A DNA stretch of 60,876 bases from positions 23,232-84,107 of the forward strand of contig ML977043.1 in the NCBI GenBank assembly GCA_010015675.1, written 5' to 3'. The translations under genes and the position numbers were made by a program. Shown piece after piece: positions 44,140-56,794 of the stretch (within the stretch, counting starts at the first letter, position 1; each line of letters begins with the position of its first letter). Below the pieces are notes generated by a model. That model had not been told where the DNA came from. It made no database searches and saw nothing but the letters and a program-made list of their open reading frames with translations. The DNA comes from Byssothecium circinans (lineage: Eukaryota; Ascomycota; Dothideomycetes; Pleosporales; Massarinaceae).

Positions 44140-47100
44140 ATGGCAGGAGAGCAGGAACCGATACCAACACTAGGCCTTGAGCCGTCGAGTATGGAAACGC
44201 ATTCGCCTCCAGCATCGCCGCCGCAGAATCCGGCGTGGGGCGAGAAAGACGAGAAAGATGGCAAAGTTATGAATCAGGAGTGCATCGAACACAAGGTGGC
44301 TGAGATACCAGAGAAGGTTCAAGATGGCCAATCAGAAGAGAAGGAGGTCACAAATGGGGAGACGAATAGGAAACGAATTGTTGTGGTTGGCTTGGGCATG
44401 GTCGGGATCGCGTTTATGTGAGTACCTGGCTCTCAGATGTAAAATAATCGAGACTGATGATTGCGCAGTGAGAAGTTGCTGAAGTACGATGCTAAGAGAA
44501 GGGAGTACGATATTGTGGTCATTGGGGAAGAACCGCATCTAGCGTACAATCGTGTGGGCTTGACGAGCTTCTTCCAACATCGGCAGGTTGAGAATTTGTT
44601 TCTAAATCCAAGGGAATGGGTAAGCTCGTAAAATGCATTTGGATGGTATGCGTCATACTAATTACAACCAGTACACATCCATGCCCGAAGGCTCCCTAAA
44701 CTACCATCTCAACACTCTAGTCACAGATATCGACTCGGAGAAGAAAGAAGTGAAAACCTCGAAAGGCGATACCGTGCCCTACGACATCCTCGTCCTCGCT
44801 ACAGGCAGCGACGCTGTGCTTCCACGACATACACCCGGCCACGACGCTAAAGGAGTGTTCGTCTACCGCACCATTGAAGATCTTCAACGGCTGATCGACT
44901 TCGCCTCGACGCGAAAAGGAACGACGGGTGTCACCGTGGGTGGAGGGCTTCTTGGTCTTGAAGCTGCAAAGGCGATGATGGATCTCGAAGACTTTGGCAA
45001 GGTGGCTTTGATTGAGAGGAATCGATGGTGTTTGAGTAGACAGCTTGATGGCGATGCAGGCGGCATGGTCGTTGAGCAAGTCACTGCGCTCGGGCTGGAT
45101 GTCATGCTTAGCAAACGGGTGGGGACAATCGAGGTTGATGATGAGAATTATGTAAAGGGTGTGGTGTTTGAGGATGGTGAGAGTATGGAGTGCTCGACTA
45201 TCTGCTTCGCTGTAGGTCCAGCGATACCTTGGGTCGTGAACATGCTAATGTGACTAGATTGGTATCAAAGCCCGCGACGAGCTCGCTAGAAGAGCGGGCA
45301 TCAAATGTGCCGATCGCGGTGGTGGTATTGTCGTCTCACCCTCCCTCGAAACCTCAACTCCTTCCATTTATGCAATCGGCGAGTGCGCCAGCTGGGAGAA
45401 CCAGACCTTTGGTCTCATCGCGCCCGGTATCGAAATGGCCGACGTCCTTGCCTTCAATCTCACTCAAGCGAAAGCGCATGCGCCGCGAAAGTTCAAGCGT
45501 CCAGACCTCAGCACGAAGCTCAAGCTCCTTGGTGTAGAAGTGGCGAGTTTTGGTGACTTCTTCGCGGATCGTGATGGGCCGAAGGACATGCCGGGCCGAC
45601 GGAAGCCTGGGAAAGAAAATGGGGATGGGTCAAGAGATAAAGTCAAGAGTTTGACCAATGGGCCTGCTCCGCCGCCAGTCAAGGCATTGACGTATAAGGA
45701 TCCATTTCAGCAAGTGTATAAGAAGTATCTGTTCACCATGGATGGGAAATACTTGCTTGGTGGCATGATGATCGGCGACACGAAAGACTACGTGAAGCTG
45801 GTACCAATGGTGAAGAACCAGAAGCAGTTGGAGATTCCGCCCAATGAACTCATCCTTGGGGCGCAAAAAGGTGATGACGATGGATCAGATCTGTATGTCT
45901 ATCGCCTCACTGCAACCTCACGATCGACGGCACTGACAATAACAGATCCGACGACACGCAAATCTGCTCCTGCCACAACGTCACCAAAGGCGACGTAGTC
46001 AAGAGTGTCAAAGACGGCACCTGCAAATCCATCGGCGACGTCAAATCCTGTACAAAAGCCGGCACCGGCTGCGGTGGCTGCATGCCGCTTGTCCAAACCA
46101 TCTTCAACAAGACCATGTCCTCCATGGGCCAAGAAGTCAAGAACCATCTCTGTCCGCATTTCGAGCTTTCGCGCGCCGATCTTTTCAACATCATCTATGT
46201 GAAGAAGCTCAAGGACTTTGCATCAGTCATGAAAGAGTGTGGGAAGGATGCGGAGAGTACTGGATGTGAGGCGTGTAAACCGACGGTTGGGAGCATTATC
46301 TCGAGTCTGTTCAATAAGCATTTGTTGGATGACTCGAGAAGAGGTCTGCAGGACACTAATGACAGGTTCCTGGCAAATATACAGAGGAACGGAACATTCA
46401 GCGTGATTCCGAGAGTGTCGGGAGGTGAGATCACACCAGAGAAGTTGATTATTATCGGCACGGTGGCAAAGAAATACAACCTGTACTGTAAAATTACAGG
46501 CGGTCAGCGCATCGACATGTTTGGCGCAAAGAAGCATGATCTTCCAGCGATCTGGCAAGAGCTGGTTGATGGCGGCATGGAGTCTGGCCACGCCTATGCG
46601 AAGTCGTTGAGGACAGTGAAGAGCTGTGTAGGAACGACATGGTGTCGCTTCGGTATCGGGGACAGCGTAGGCATGGCGGTACGCTTAGAAGAGCGCTACA
46701 AGTCCATCCGCGGACCGCACAAGATCAAGGGCGGTGTATCTGGCTGCGTGCGTGAATGCGCAGAAGCGCAAAACAAGGACTTCGGACTCATCGCCACAGA
46801 AAATGGGTTCAACATCTTTGTCGGCGGCAACGGTGGAGCGAAACCTCGACACTCGGAACTCCTCGCCAAAGACGTACCTCCCGACGATGTGATCCCCATT
46901 CTCGACCGCTACCTCTCCTTCTACATCCGAACAGCCGACAAGCTCCAACGAACCGCCCGATGGATCGAGAACCTCCCCGGCGGAATCAAGTACCTGCAAG
47001 AAGTAATCCTAGAAGACAAACTCGGCATCTGCGCCGAGCTAGAAAAGCAAATGCAAGATCTCGTCGGCTCCTTCTTCTGCGAATGGACCGAAGTACTCAA

Positions 47101-47824
47101 GAGCCCCGCAAAACGCGCCCTATTCACCCAATTCGCAAACACCTCGGAAAACATCGAACCCACCATCGAACCCACCCACGAGCGCGGTCAAGAACGCCCA
47201 TCCTACTGGCCCAAGGAGTCCGTAAAAGAAGACTTCAAGAACCACCAGTGGAGCGAACTGAGCTGGCAACCTCTTGTCAAAGCTGGAGAGTTCCGCGACC
47301 TACCCACCGGTGACTCCAAGGCGGTGAAACGAGGCGATACGCAACTCGCCGTGTTCAAAATCAAGGGGAAATATTACTGCACGCAGCAAATGTGCCCGCA
47401 TAAACGCGCTTTCGTGCTCTCCGACGGGCTTATCGGCGACGACCCCTCGACCAAGAAACTTTGGGTCTCGTGCCCCTACCACAAACGCAACTACGAGCTC
47501 GGCGGCCCGGAGGCGGGGAAATGCGCCAACGACGAAGAGGTCAATATCGCCACGTTCCCCGTCGAGGAGAGAGACGATGGGTGGTTGTATGTTAAGCTGC
47601 CTAGTGTGGAGGAATTGGACGCTGTGCTGGGGACGAGCAAGTTCGTGGTCAAAAAGAGTGAAACGGAGGATCCGTTCGTGAGCCTGGATCGTAGATTGAG
47701 GGCCGGGGAGAAGGGGAGAAAGGGGTTTAGGGTTAGTCATTTGGAGGGGCGGTTGGGGGAGGGGGGGAAGGCGAGGGCGATCCTTGCTGGTGGGGAGAGG
47801 GGGGCTGGGGGGTTGGATTGGTAG
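44140..47824 (+). CDS. niiA: Assimilatory nitrite reductase (NAD(P)H), sirohaem type
   Basis: Five exons (44,140-44,417; 44,469-44,619; 44,672-45,211; 45,258-45,892; 45,946-47,824) give 1,160 residues. The enzyme reduces nitrite to ammonium with six electrons. After a disordered 80-residue N-terminus come the FAD fold ([13 protein letters not shown]), the NAD fold ([13 protein letters not shown]), a BFD-type [2Fe-2S] cluster ([10 protein letters not shown] ... GCGGC), and the sirohaem/4Fe-4S ligands SCVGTTWC (CX5C) and GCVRECAEA (CX3C). The C-terminal Rieske-type domain has CPHKRAF and CPYHKRNY. Every ligand is present. The third intron is supported because GCT joins ATTGGTATC to read [12 protein letters not shown]. 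Likely co-regulated with niaD by nitrate and nitrogen-repression factors. Confidence 0.93.
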
Positions 47825-50198
47825 GGGGTGAGGAAGGCATCATATGGGTTTGGGTATCGGATTCATAGGCTGGGCTTTCGAATATATATGGTTACTGCAC
47901 ATGGTCTACTTAAATGGTTCTGTGATTTCTTGTTCATCTATCAGTAAGGTCTCCTGCGTGCTTTGTTATGAGAACGGAGCGTTGGCTTCTTACCACAATC
48001 GCATGATCTTTACGTGTACTTGATAGCACCTGGAACATCTCACTCTAGTAGTCGATCAATTTGCAATACAAGGTTGCAGCGGGTATTTGCGGAGCTTTTC
48101 TTGGGGTAGATCCATTCACGTACGTAGGATTGCAACAGAAAAGAGTCCGAAATCATACGGGTCACCTTTGCGAAGCAAGGGGATGTGTTTCGAGCTTACC
48201 GGACTATGACTTTCAGGGCCTGTACGTATGTGGGGAAGTGATCGGTAAACTACCGGTCCAAGGTTCCTTGCGCTTCCTGGAGACCGTCATCAATCAAAAC
48301 GTGCTCACTTCTCTCGAGCCTCCATGGACACAAAGCGTTGGCAATAACCGCTGATGATTGGCATTCGTTGCCGCTGAGCTGTTGCCTCGTATCCATACAT
48401 TGAGCGGGTGCTAACATATGCTCGCCTGCCTGCAGGTTTCTAGAATTTCGGTTACCCCCGTATAGAACGTGGTCTCGGAGAATTTCTCTAGTGTCCAAGT
48501 CAAGCGACGGGATTCCCGCGTTGCACTGAGCCAATAGTCCCTTCCTAATTGTTCTGCCTAGTAGCCGACACGATGAGTCCCTGATATAATCGGCCAGAAT
48601 TCCTATTTCGGATTTCACTCAACCGTGTAACGGGCGTATTGGAAACGCTCAGGTGACGGATGGAGATGATTCCCACTTTGTCGTTACGTGCATACGTCGT
48701 GGTCAGTTTGGTGGTATCGGCATAAGGCTGTCGTTGACCAACTGTTACCGAATGATGGACAGCCTCATAAATAGGTTAACCGTACCTAGCAATATGCAGC
48801 TGCAGAAACCGCAGAAAATACCGAACACTACTTCGCTGTTGTTGTTTTCCGCGTCGTGCTAACTCCCAGCCAAATGAAGGTATCCACTGTAATTAGCATG
48901 CATGCATGGCTGGAATAGATGCACGTGTGATTGCTATCCCTTTTCTTTTTTCAAGACATACAAACATTGACTGGAGATTGACCGTGATTCCAAAATCGGA
49001 AGTCAGAGTGAACACAGAAATCACGCGATCTGTGCTGACCAATCATCCGTCCACACTAGCGATGATTTAGCGCGCTTGCTCAAAACACCATTCGCTCCGC
49101 TGCCCAATCTTCTCCTCTTCCACCTCACTTTTCACCGGTTCTACATTACCTTTCGACCACTGGGGCGATATTATATCAAGAACACGTCAGAGCATGCACG
49201 CTTTAGTATGCATGTGGCACGCATCGCGAACTACTCGTCGAGAATGTCACACCCGCTGCTCGGAATCTACCCTTGTTAGCTGTGTAACTTCTAAATACAA
49301 AAATGGTAAACGACCTCGCTAAGTACGTACCAACCGTGTGATCAGGGTACACGGAGCACACGATTGCAGAGGAGTTGCTCGGCAGGCATTGTCGGAAAGG
49401 TATCTCCTTGTCAGACGCAGTTTGATGTCTGCTTTCAGTTTGCCAACGTCACGAAACGGCGTGAGCTGCGCATTAGCGTTGACGTTTCCGGTGAGGGCGT
49501 GTTCTGTCAGTTGGTAAGAGTCGAACTGCAACTCCGGGCATGACCACGATTGTGTTGCTCGGAGATTTAACGGCAACCACGCGAGCATAGCTTTACATTT
49601 TGATCGCGGTCCGAACTCCCCGGCACTAAGATCATGGGATTGGCGCCGAGAGCCCGTGTCTGATTGCGATAGTGCACGGAATGAGGAACAGCCTATCTTA
49701 GTTTATCATGCTCACCACCAGTTATCAAACTATCGAGACGCTAAGACGAAGTGGCGGTGAGGAAGCCTGCTAGAATACCGTTTCATTGGCACCTTTTCAT
49801 TGGATGGGGAGCCGGGTTAGAGGCAGCTACGCGGAGTGAAGTGGTTGGGGAATTCGGGCGACTGTTTGCTTAAGGCCTGTGATCAAGCTTTCAGTGGCTA
49901 TGCAAGACGAACACATGCACAGCAGCTGAAATGGGGCACGCAGGTCCAAGGGACAAACTTGATATGTCACCTCAAGCTTGGTGAGACGATCAGGAGAGGT
50001 TGGGGCGTGGTAACCCTAGGCCACGAAGAGGGTTATATAGAGGTGAGTCGAACGTCCTCTGAACTTTTCTGCTCGTGTTCTTTCAGCACATAACATCAAA
50101 GTCACTAGATTAACGCATCGTTCTTTCGACTCCTTCTCACACTCCTCTACCTCACCATTCTAGTCATTACTCCGGCACTACGCCCCGGAACTCTCATC
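47825..50198. other. Large intergenic region
   Basis: About 2.4 kb with no recognisable gene. Short frames (48,061-48,354; 48,618-48,250; 49,588-49,319; 49,836-50,093) lack domains. A gcatgcatgcatg palindromic word lies at about 48,897. The final 100 bases are C-rich leader-like sequence before the next gene. Confidence 0.45.
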
Positions 50199-51053
50199 AT
50201 GACTGAGATCAGAATCACGTTTGACCGTGGACACTCGATCCACATACGGCGCTCAACCTTGAGCCAGTGGTTCTCCCAGATGGCTCCGTTGGCGACGCCG
50301 TACGGCAAAATCAGGGCGGAGGAACTCGCCTATCCCATCATGCGACAAATGGGAAGGAAGTTTCAACTTGGTCGTTCCTCCATCTTCAGGACCCTTCGCA
50401 CCCTCCTCGGTACCCTCAAACCTCGATCCCGCGGAGGCATCTGGTCCCCATCCCGAGCGCAGCAACGGATAGAAGACATATTACTGAATATGCTGGCTGG
50501 AGACCTGAGGCGCACGACTTGGTCTGGCCTGAGCGGTCCTCGGCACAAATTCGTCGTACTCTGTTACATCGCTCGCACATGGGGATCGTTTCCGCTCGCC
50601 GAAGCGCTCTACCGCTTCATTTCCAGCGCGGTCCCCCAGATCACAATGTGCGAAAACGCAATCTACCTCCACGAATGGGAGCTCGGTGTCCGCAAGCTTC
50701 GGTATCTGATCGGCGAGGATCTTTGCGCGAATATCTTGTTCCAGCTTGGCTTCAGTGAGCCGTGGGGCTACGGTCGCGGACGGAGAACGCTGCGGTTACC
50801 CGAGTATCGTCCTCGTGCCATTACTGCGCCTCCTTTTGTTCGTTATAGGAGCCCTTCGCGAATGCCACTTCAGCAACTGCCAGCACCGGGATATTACCCT
50901 GAGTTCCCGAGCCCGGGTCTTGATCCCGAGGTCGAGGAGCTGATGGATAGGCAGGAGATGCTGGAGGCTAAGGTGCAGGAACTGGAGGACGAGGTCGCTG
51001 GGCCGTCGCCGGTATACCGTCCGATGGCGACTCGCCTCATTGCTAATTACTGA
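50199..51053 (+). CDS. Orphan protein with C-terminal coiled coil
   Basis: A single exon of 284 residues starting MTEIRITFDRGHSIHI. The sequence is basic (IFRTLRTLLGTLKPRSRGG, RKLRYLIGEDL), with a helical middle, a proline/tyrosine-rich linker (residues about 205-245), and a charged heptad-like helix near the end (EVEELMDRQEMLEAKVQELE). No signal peptide, membrane segment or known domain is visible. A clear CDS-like codon pattern and an absence of stops over 855 bp support it. It may be a lineage-restricted gene; function unknown. Confidence 0.55.
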   Translation: MTEIRITFDRGHSIHIRRSTLSQWFSQMAPLATPYGKIRAEELAYPIMRQMGRKFQLGRSSIFRTLRTLLGTLKPRSRGGIWSPSRAQQRIEDILLNMLAGDLRRTTWSGLSGPRHKFVVLCYIARTWGSFPLAEALYRFISSAVPQITMCENAIYLHEWELGVRKLRYLIGEDLCANILFQLGFSEPWGYGRGRRTLRLPEYRPRAITAPPFVRYRSPSRMPLQQLPAPGYYPEFPSPGLDPEVEELMDRQEMLEAKVQELEDEVAGPSPVYRPMATRLIANY

Positions 51054-51577
51054 AATTTCCTTCCTTATCTCTTTGGTAGGTTTGTGTGGCCAATGATGGC
51101 CTTTAGTACTGTAGCGGCGTTGGTCCTTGCAGAGGGCATTCGCATGAAGCATTATGGAGGTTAGCTTTCCTTTCTCTTGAATTGCGCCACCACCTTGTCT
51201 CGTGCCGCCGACGCGGGGCTAGGAAGGATAAGTTGGGATTGTGACATTCAGATTTGAGACGTTAATGTGATGATGTCAGGGAAGGATGCAGACTTAGTGT
51301 CAATAAGTGGTTAACCAATTGAACGACCATTCTTAGACCGAAAACTCAACCGCACTGCAAAGCTATCCTGCAATATGCGAATGTAATTCTCGGGCAGCAT
51401 CACATGCTACAACATCTCAGCTCACACCACTCAAAGTGTAAATTCAATCGATCAATCGATCTTCCACAACCACCATACGCCACGCTAATCAAACATACCG
51501 TCTGACCCCAGACCAACTCCAAAACTATGCATCAATATAAACAAGAACCGAAAAGCCAGCGAATCCTCCCACCAGCC
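51054..51577. other. Intergenic, convergent gene ends
   Basis: Spacer between the 3' ends of the orphan gene and BOS1. A gatcaatcgatcgatc-like word at about 51,448 is the only notable feature. No gene. Confidence 0.45.
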
Positions 51578-52496
51578 TCACCTCAAATAATGCAACACCA
51601 ACCAGCAAAACAGGAAAAACACCACCGCCCCCGCCCAAAAGATCCACTTATCCTGCTTCGCCCTCCGCTCCACCATCCGTATCGTATCCCCACTAATCCC
51701 CATCGTATTCGCCACACTATACAACCTCTTCTGCGTGCCCTTCAGCATCTCCCTCTGGTCCCCCAAGTCCCCCAGCACAGCTCTCCCGCGGTCCAGAAAC
51801 TCGTCCAGCTGCGTCGACGTCTGGTTGAAAAAAGACGCTTCGCGGAAAGCGTGGGCTTCGCGGTTATACTCGGCGGGAGCATTCGTAGCACCTGCGGAAT
51901 AGGGGTTTGGTTGGTACGGAGCATTTGGGTCATATGGTCGCGCGGGCGCGAAAGGGGAGTTTCCTGCAGCTGCGATGTTGGGCTGGGAGTACGGGTTCTC
52001 TGGTGTGGCGGAGTGATGGGGTCTCCTGCCTAGCAGTTCCGTTCTTGCTGCCGATGTTTGCTACACATGCGGCGGATTAGCCCACATCCACATCACACGA
52101 ACGCCCACCCATATCAATCCGATCATAATCAAACAAATCTACGCCCACGCGCCGTACGTACCACATCGTCATTCGCCTCTTTGATCCGTCTGAAGCTCGC
52201 CCTGTATTCGTCCAGCTCCCCACGGAACGTTTTTAAGCGCTCAAACGCCTTCTCCTGCTTCGTCTGCACTGGTTCTTGCTTTGCGAGTTTGGCATAGTCG
52301 TCGATGGTGCGGGAGAAGGAGGTTAGGGAGGCGGAGATTTGGCCTTGGAGTGCGGGCGAGGGCGCTGCGCTGTCGGCGAAATGGTCGAGGTCTTTGCGGA
52401 GGGCGGTTGATTGGCGGAGCGCCGAGTTGAAGAGGGCGTTCTGTGGTGAGGTGTTAGGAGGGGCGTGCAGTGGTGTTTGGTTTGGGAACAAACCAT
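51578..52496 (-). CDS. BOS1: Protein transport SNARE Bos1/membrin
   Basis: Three exons on the minus strand: 52,496-52,494 (the ATG alone), 52,440-52,162 and 52,060-51,578, giving 254 residues. Bos1 is the Qb SNARE that acts in ER-to-Golgi vesicle fusion. The first coding block NALFNSALRQSTALRKDLDH matches the start of fungal Bos1. It continues with GQISASLTSFSRTIDDYAKL, ENPYSQPNIA and the SNARE helix (LDEFLDRGRAVLGDLGDQRE ... LYSVANTMGISGDTIRMVER). It ends in a tail anchor (WIFWAGAVVFFLFCWLVLHY). Exon 2 opens directly after CACCACAG, and CCACCATGG lies 54 bases before it, so the start codon is split off by a 53-bp intron (GTTTGT donor). The second intron is 101 bp. Confidence 0.85.
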
Positions 52497-53385
52497 GGTG
52501 GAGCTGCGCTGCGCGTCGGGCAGCAAGTGCAAATGTTTGCGGCGCGTTGGGAGGCGGTGGGATGGGCGAAAGTGAGGCGGGATTGTGGGGGGATAGTGGG
52601 GGGCGGTGAGGGCTTTGGAGGTCGTGTGCGTTTTGTGGTGTGGTGGCCTTGTAGGCGCAAACTTTTGTGCTCTTGACACATTGCATCATCGCGCGGACTT
52701 TGGATGTTCGGTGAATTGCCAAGCGCGCTAGCCGTTCTAGTATTGGCTTGCAAAGTGAATTCCAACGGCCGGGTCAGATATCGGATGTCCGATGTCGGAT
52801 GCCAGACGTCAAATCTTGCTCTCTAGAATTCCGTCTCGTCCATATCTTGTCGTACTAGTATATAGTACCCATTATTCAAATACACACTTCTTTATTGCGC
52901 TTACTTCTCTACAATGGCGGGTTATGCCTTCATTTAAGCCCGCGTTGATGCATGCAAGTGCAAACACGGCAGCCCCTACAATCAACTCAAATAACTCCAC
53001 ACAGCAGCATGTTCATCTGATTATAACCGTCTCATCTTCGCACATCATTGTGTATTTTTATCTATCTTCAACACTAATAGCTTCCCACCTGCCTCTTTGA
53101 GCAATGAGCTTCCTTGTCAATATCATCACCGAATCCCGGCCCGGGTCACGATAGCTGCCGAGCCGTACGTACACGGGGGAAATTTACCAGTTACCCCCCC
53201 CAAGAAAGAGGGGTCTCCAAGCACTATGCATATACCTAACCAGTATGGGCAGCTCGTGTGCCATTGTCGGTAAGATATCTGGCCTTCCGTCATTGATAGG
53301 CCATGGAGGGTAAGAGTTATAAGCCCAATGTGCCATCCACTGTACAGTGCGTAGGGTTGAAGCATCATTTCTGCAACTCTTCAAG
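52497..53385. other. Intergenic, divergent promoters
   Basis: Lies between BOS1 (minus) and the peptidase gene (plus). A tagtatatagta word near 52,857 is TATA-like. No gene or repeat recognised. Confidence 0.45.
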
Positions 53386-55055
53386 ATGCGCCTTTCGACA
53401 ATTGGTTCGGCTGCCTTGCTAGGCTCGGTACATGCTCATGAATTGCTATATGAGCGAGAACTTCCAGACCCGGTCGCCATCAATGCGAACAGCTACACCT
53501 CCTGCGCCAATGCAGCATGGCCACCCTCAGATGTCGGCGTCGAACTAGTCCCCCAAGCACCAAGCGACGAGCTCAAGACAATGCTCAATGAGTTCAGTGC
53601 TGCAAACATCGAGGCTACCATCGCCAAACTCGTTTCATTCGGTACACGGCACACATTGTCGACACAAAACAGCTCTACTCGCGGTATCGGAGCGGCAAGG
53701 GACTGGATTGCTGAAGAGATGCAAAAGTATGCTGAAGCGAGCGAGGGTCGAATGACAGTGACCGTTCCTGGATACACACAGGCTATCGCTACACGTGTAC
53801 CATTTCCTGTCAAAATTAGCAATGTACTGGCGACTATCAAGGGAAGCGAAGAGCCGGATCGGGTTTATGTTATGACGGGTCACTACGATACGAGAGTCTC
53901 GGATCCGCTCAACTACGAATCCGATTCACCTGGCGCGAATGACGACGCTAGTGGAACTGCGAGTGTGTATTTCCATGGGAAATCAAGAAGCAGCAAAGTG
54001 CTAACTTGGAGCAGTCGCGATGGAAATCGCCCGCATCCTGGCCACTAGAAAACCCAAGTCCACCATCATCCTCGGTGCTGTAGCGGGAGAAGAACAGGGG
54101 CTACTAGGCTCAACAGTATTACGTCCTACTCCAGTCCCCCTGAAAATGATATCTAACTTATACGTAGTTCTTCGCTCAAACCCTCAAGAACTCGTCAACC
54201 AATGTTGAAGCCATGCTGAACTGCGATATTGTGGGCTCTTCCACCGGCGATCGGGGACAGAAGGATCCATACACCATCCGTGCTTTCGCCCAGGGACCGC
54301 CATTGAATGAAGACGCTGTGACCACTGCGAGACGCTTGCAGGTTGGTGGCGAGAACGATTCACCAGCGAGGCAATTAGCCAGGTTTTCGAGCGAGGTAGC
54401 TGCGAATGAAGCCACTGGGATGAACATCAGCATCATCTACCGTCTAGACAGGTACGCAACCCTTCTCACCATAATCGCCGAACCTGGACATATCACTGAC
54501 GCGATAACAGATTCCTTCGAGGCGGTGACCACTCTCCATTCCTCCAAGCAGGCTTCCCCGCAATCCGCTACACCGAGTAAGCCATCCCATTCCACCTTTC
54601 CCAACAACAGCCTCCGTCCTAACCCAACCCTTCCCTCTAGACCCAACGAAAACTACAACCACCAACACCAAGACGTCCGCACCGTCAACGGCACCGTCTA
54701 CGGCGACCTCATCGAGTTCGTCGACTTCGACTATACCGCGCGCGTCGGAAAAGTCAACCTAGCAACCCTCTGGTCCCTCTCGGAAGCGCCCGGTCTTGTC
54801 CGAAACGTCACCGTCAACACCGCGGCTCTCGACAACAACACGCAGCTGAAATGGCGAGCGTCGAATAGCTCAAGTGTGAAGGGGTATGAGGTTGTGTGGA
54901 GACCGACGACGGCGTCGCTGTGGACGCATGCCCTGGATGTGGGGAACGTGGGGAGTGTGACACTACCGTTGAGTAAGGATAATGCGATTTTTGGGGTTAG
55001 GGCTGTGGGGTTTAATGGGTTGAGGAGTCCGGCTACGTATCCGTTCCCAGCGTAG
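53386..55055 (+). CDS. Secreted M28-family aminopeptidase
   Basis: Five exons (53,386-53,962; 54,015-54,115; 54,168-54,451; 54,511-54,576; 54,641-55,055) give 480 residues. M28 enzymes are zinc exopeptidases. There is a signal peptide (MRLSTIGSAALLGSVHA) and a propeptide-like stretch. Zinc and catalytic residues are all present: GHYDTR (His, Asp), GANDDASG (bridging Asp), AGEEQGLLGS (catalytic Glu and zinc Glu), NCDIVG (Asp) and GGDHSPF (His). The last about 90 residues (NTQLKWRASNSSSVKGYEVV...) resemble a fibronectin-III-like domain found at the end of some fungal members. Splicing is supported because each join restores a conserved motif. The chosen ATG begins the signal peptide; an in-frame ATG at 53,347 would place 13 residues before it. 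Confidence 0.85.
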
Positions 55056-56494
55056 GGGGTGTGGATTGGGGAGGAGGTTGTGTTGGTTATATAAACCTTG
55101 CAGCTTGAAAATCGTTTTGTGGGTTCTGGGAGCGATTGATTGTATCGCCGTCCAATCTGTCGTGTCATAGCATTGAAAAAACTATGGTATGTCTTCTCCA
55201 CTCGTGACCTTTAGTCCTCTTTTTCCTTTCTTTTCTTTTCCATGAAATGCCACTATCGCGCATAATGCATATCATTTGAAATGACTGGAGCCGACCGTGG
55301 CAGTTCCAGCGCTATCAGCCAAGGTAAAGATAGTGCGTTTCTTGTCTCGTTGCCAACAATGTTCAGTCACAGTCTTTCCGTGTAGTTGTTTTCCATTCTG
55401 GCAAAGGACGCTCCAACATACTATGAACTGCTTCTTTTTTTGTGCATCCCGACTCCCATTACAAAGCTCGACCTTTTTCCTCCAACTCGGCTTAAATCCC
55501 ACCTAGGAGGCACTGCAGCCGATTGTTGTGATGTCGACTCCTCAAGACAACACCAACACCAACAAGTCCTGCGGGCTGCGAAGGCTCTCACAAAAACTCT
55601 ACCGACCACGAGCTTCGTCACTTCAATTTTCGAATCATTCTAGCAGCTTCGTATGGACAAAGGAGTGCCAAAGACGAGCATACATCAGGGACTTGACGAA
55701 GCCAATGCGAGGGGAAACATTGGATGACGAAGTAAAGAAAAAGAAACGAAACAATGGGGACGTCGACAACCGAGCCGAAACGTTAGGATACAGTTTCGAA
55801 AACACGGGAGAGGGTTCAACGAGCGGAGGTTCGGGGGTGCTGCTGAATATTAATAGTAGGTTGCTCATGTAAGACTTTCCTGTAGATTGAATAGACGATG
55901 GTTTCACGAGAGATAGGGCAAAGTTGGCTTCGGTGCGGTATACAAACACGGTTGCGAGACGGTCAGCGATCGTTGGCTCTCTTGGGTTGCGTAGGCTCAC
56001 CGATTTGGGCTTAGAGAAGTGGATTGGCGTGCCTCGATGGCGGGTGTTTACCGAGAAGAAGGTCATTGTGTTGTGGCTTGTGGCTTCAGGATTAGGTGTA
56101 GTCTTTCGAAGTTACCCTCTGTCCCGTACTTCTCACGTTACTCTGACCATATCCTCGCACGTAGACAATTTTTCTTCCTTCAGATCACACGTCCCTTCGA
56201 TCTCTCCTCTCAGCTGTCATTACGAATTTTACAGCCTACAAACGCTCAACCCTCCACTGTAACAGGACCCTCCCCTACACCGCCTTAAACGCGTATCACA
56301 ACGCCTCTCCATCGTTTGCTTCCCCTCTGTTCTCCATTCCCAACGACACTATAATTTCACACTTGCTTATGCCTCCAACGTGACCGTTGCAGAAAACCAA
56401 TCACAACAAGGCGTCCCAGGTTCCAGCCAACTTCGTGCTCGTGACTTTCGTTTGCTTTGGACCATGACGCAAAACGTCGGTGAGGAAACGCTAG
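55056..56494. other. Intergenic region, possibly with 5' exons of the next gene
   Basis: 1.4 kb. A 114-codon plus-strand frame at 55,531-55,872 (MSTPQDNTNTNKSCGLRRLS...) is basic and disordered; it could be a small gene or chance. No domain and no support from splice signals. Confidence 0.35.
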
Positions 56495-56794
56495 GTGTAC
56501 AAGTATCGCCCACGCGGCTTCGAGGTAGAGGTTTTGCTTTTCATCGCCATCGTCAACGAGGAAGAATACACATCATCAGTATACGGCATAGGACATATAG
56601 TACGTTCTGCTCGGAGTCTGGAACGAATTACACGATGAAGCTTTTTCCGAGGTACGTCTATGCTTTGAATCTCACCTGCCAGTTGATGCGTGCTTTCTTC
56701 TCGACTCGATGTTTTCACGAAGCGTAACAGCTGACCCGAGGGTAGAAACGAGGACCATTTTGGACAGGATCCCGGTGTTGATCGTGAGTATGAC

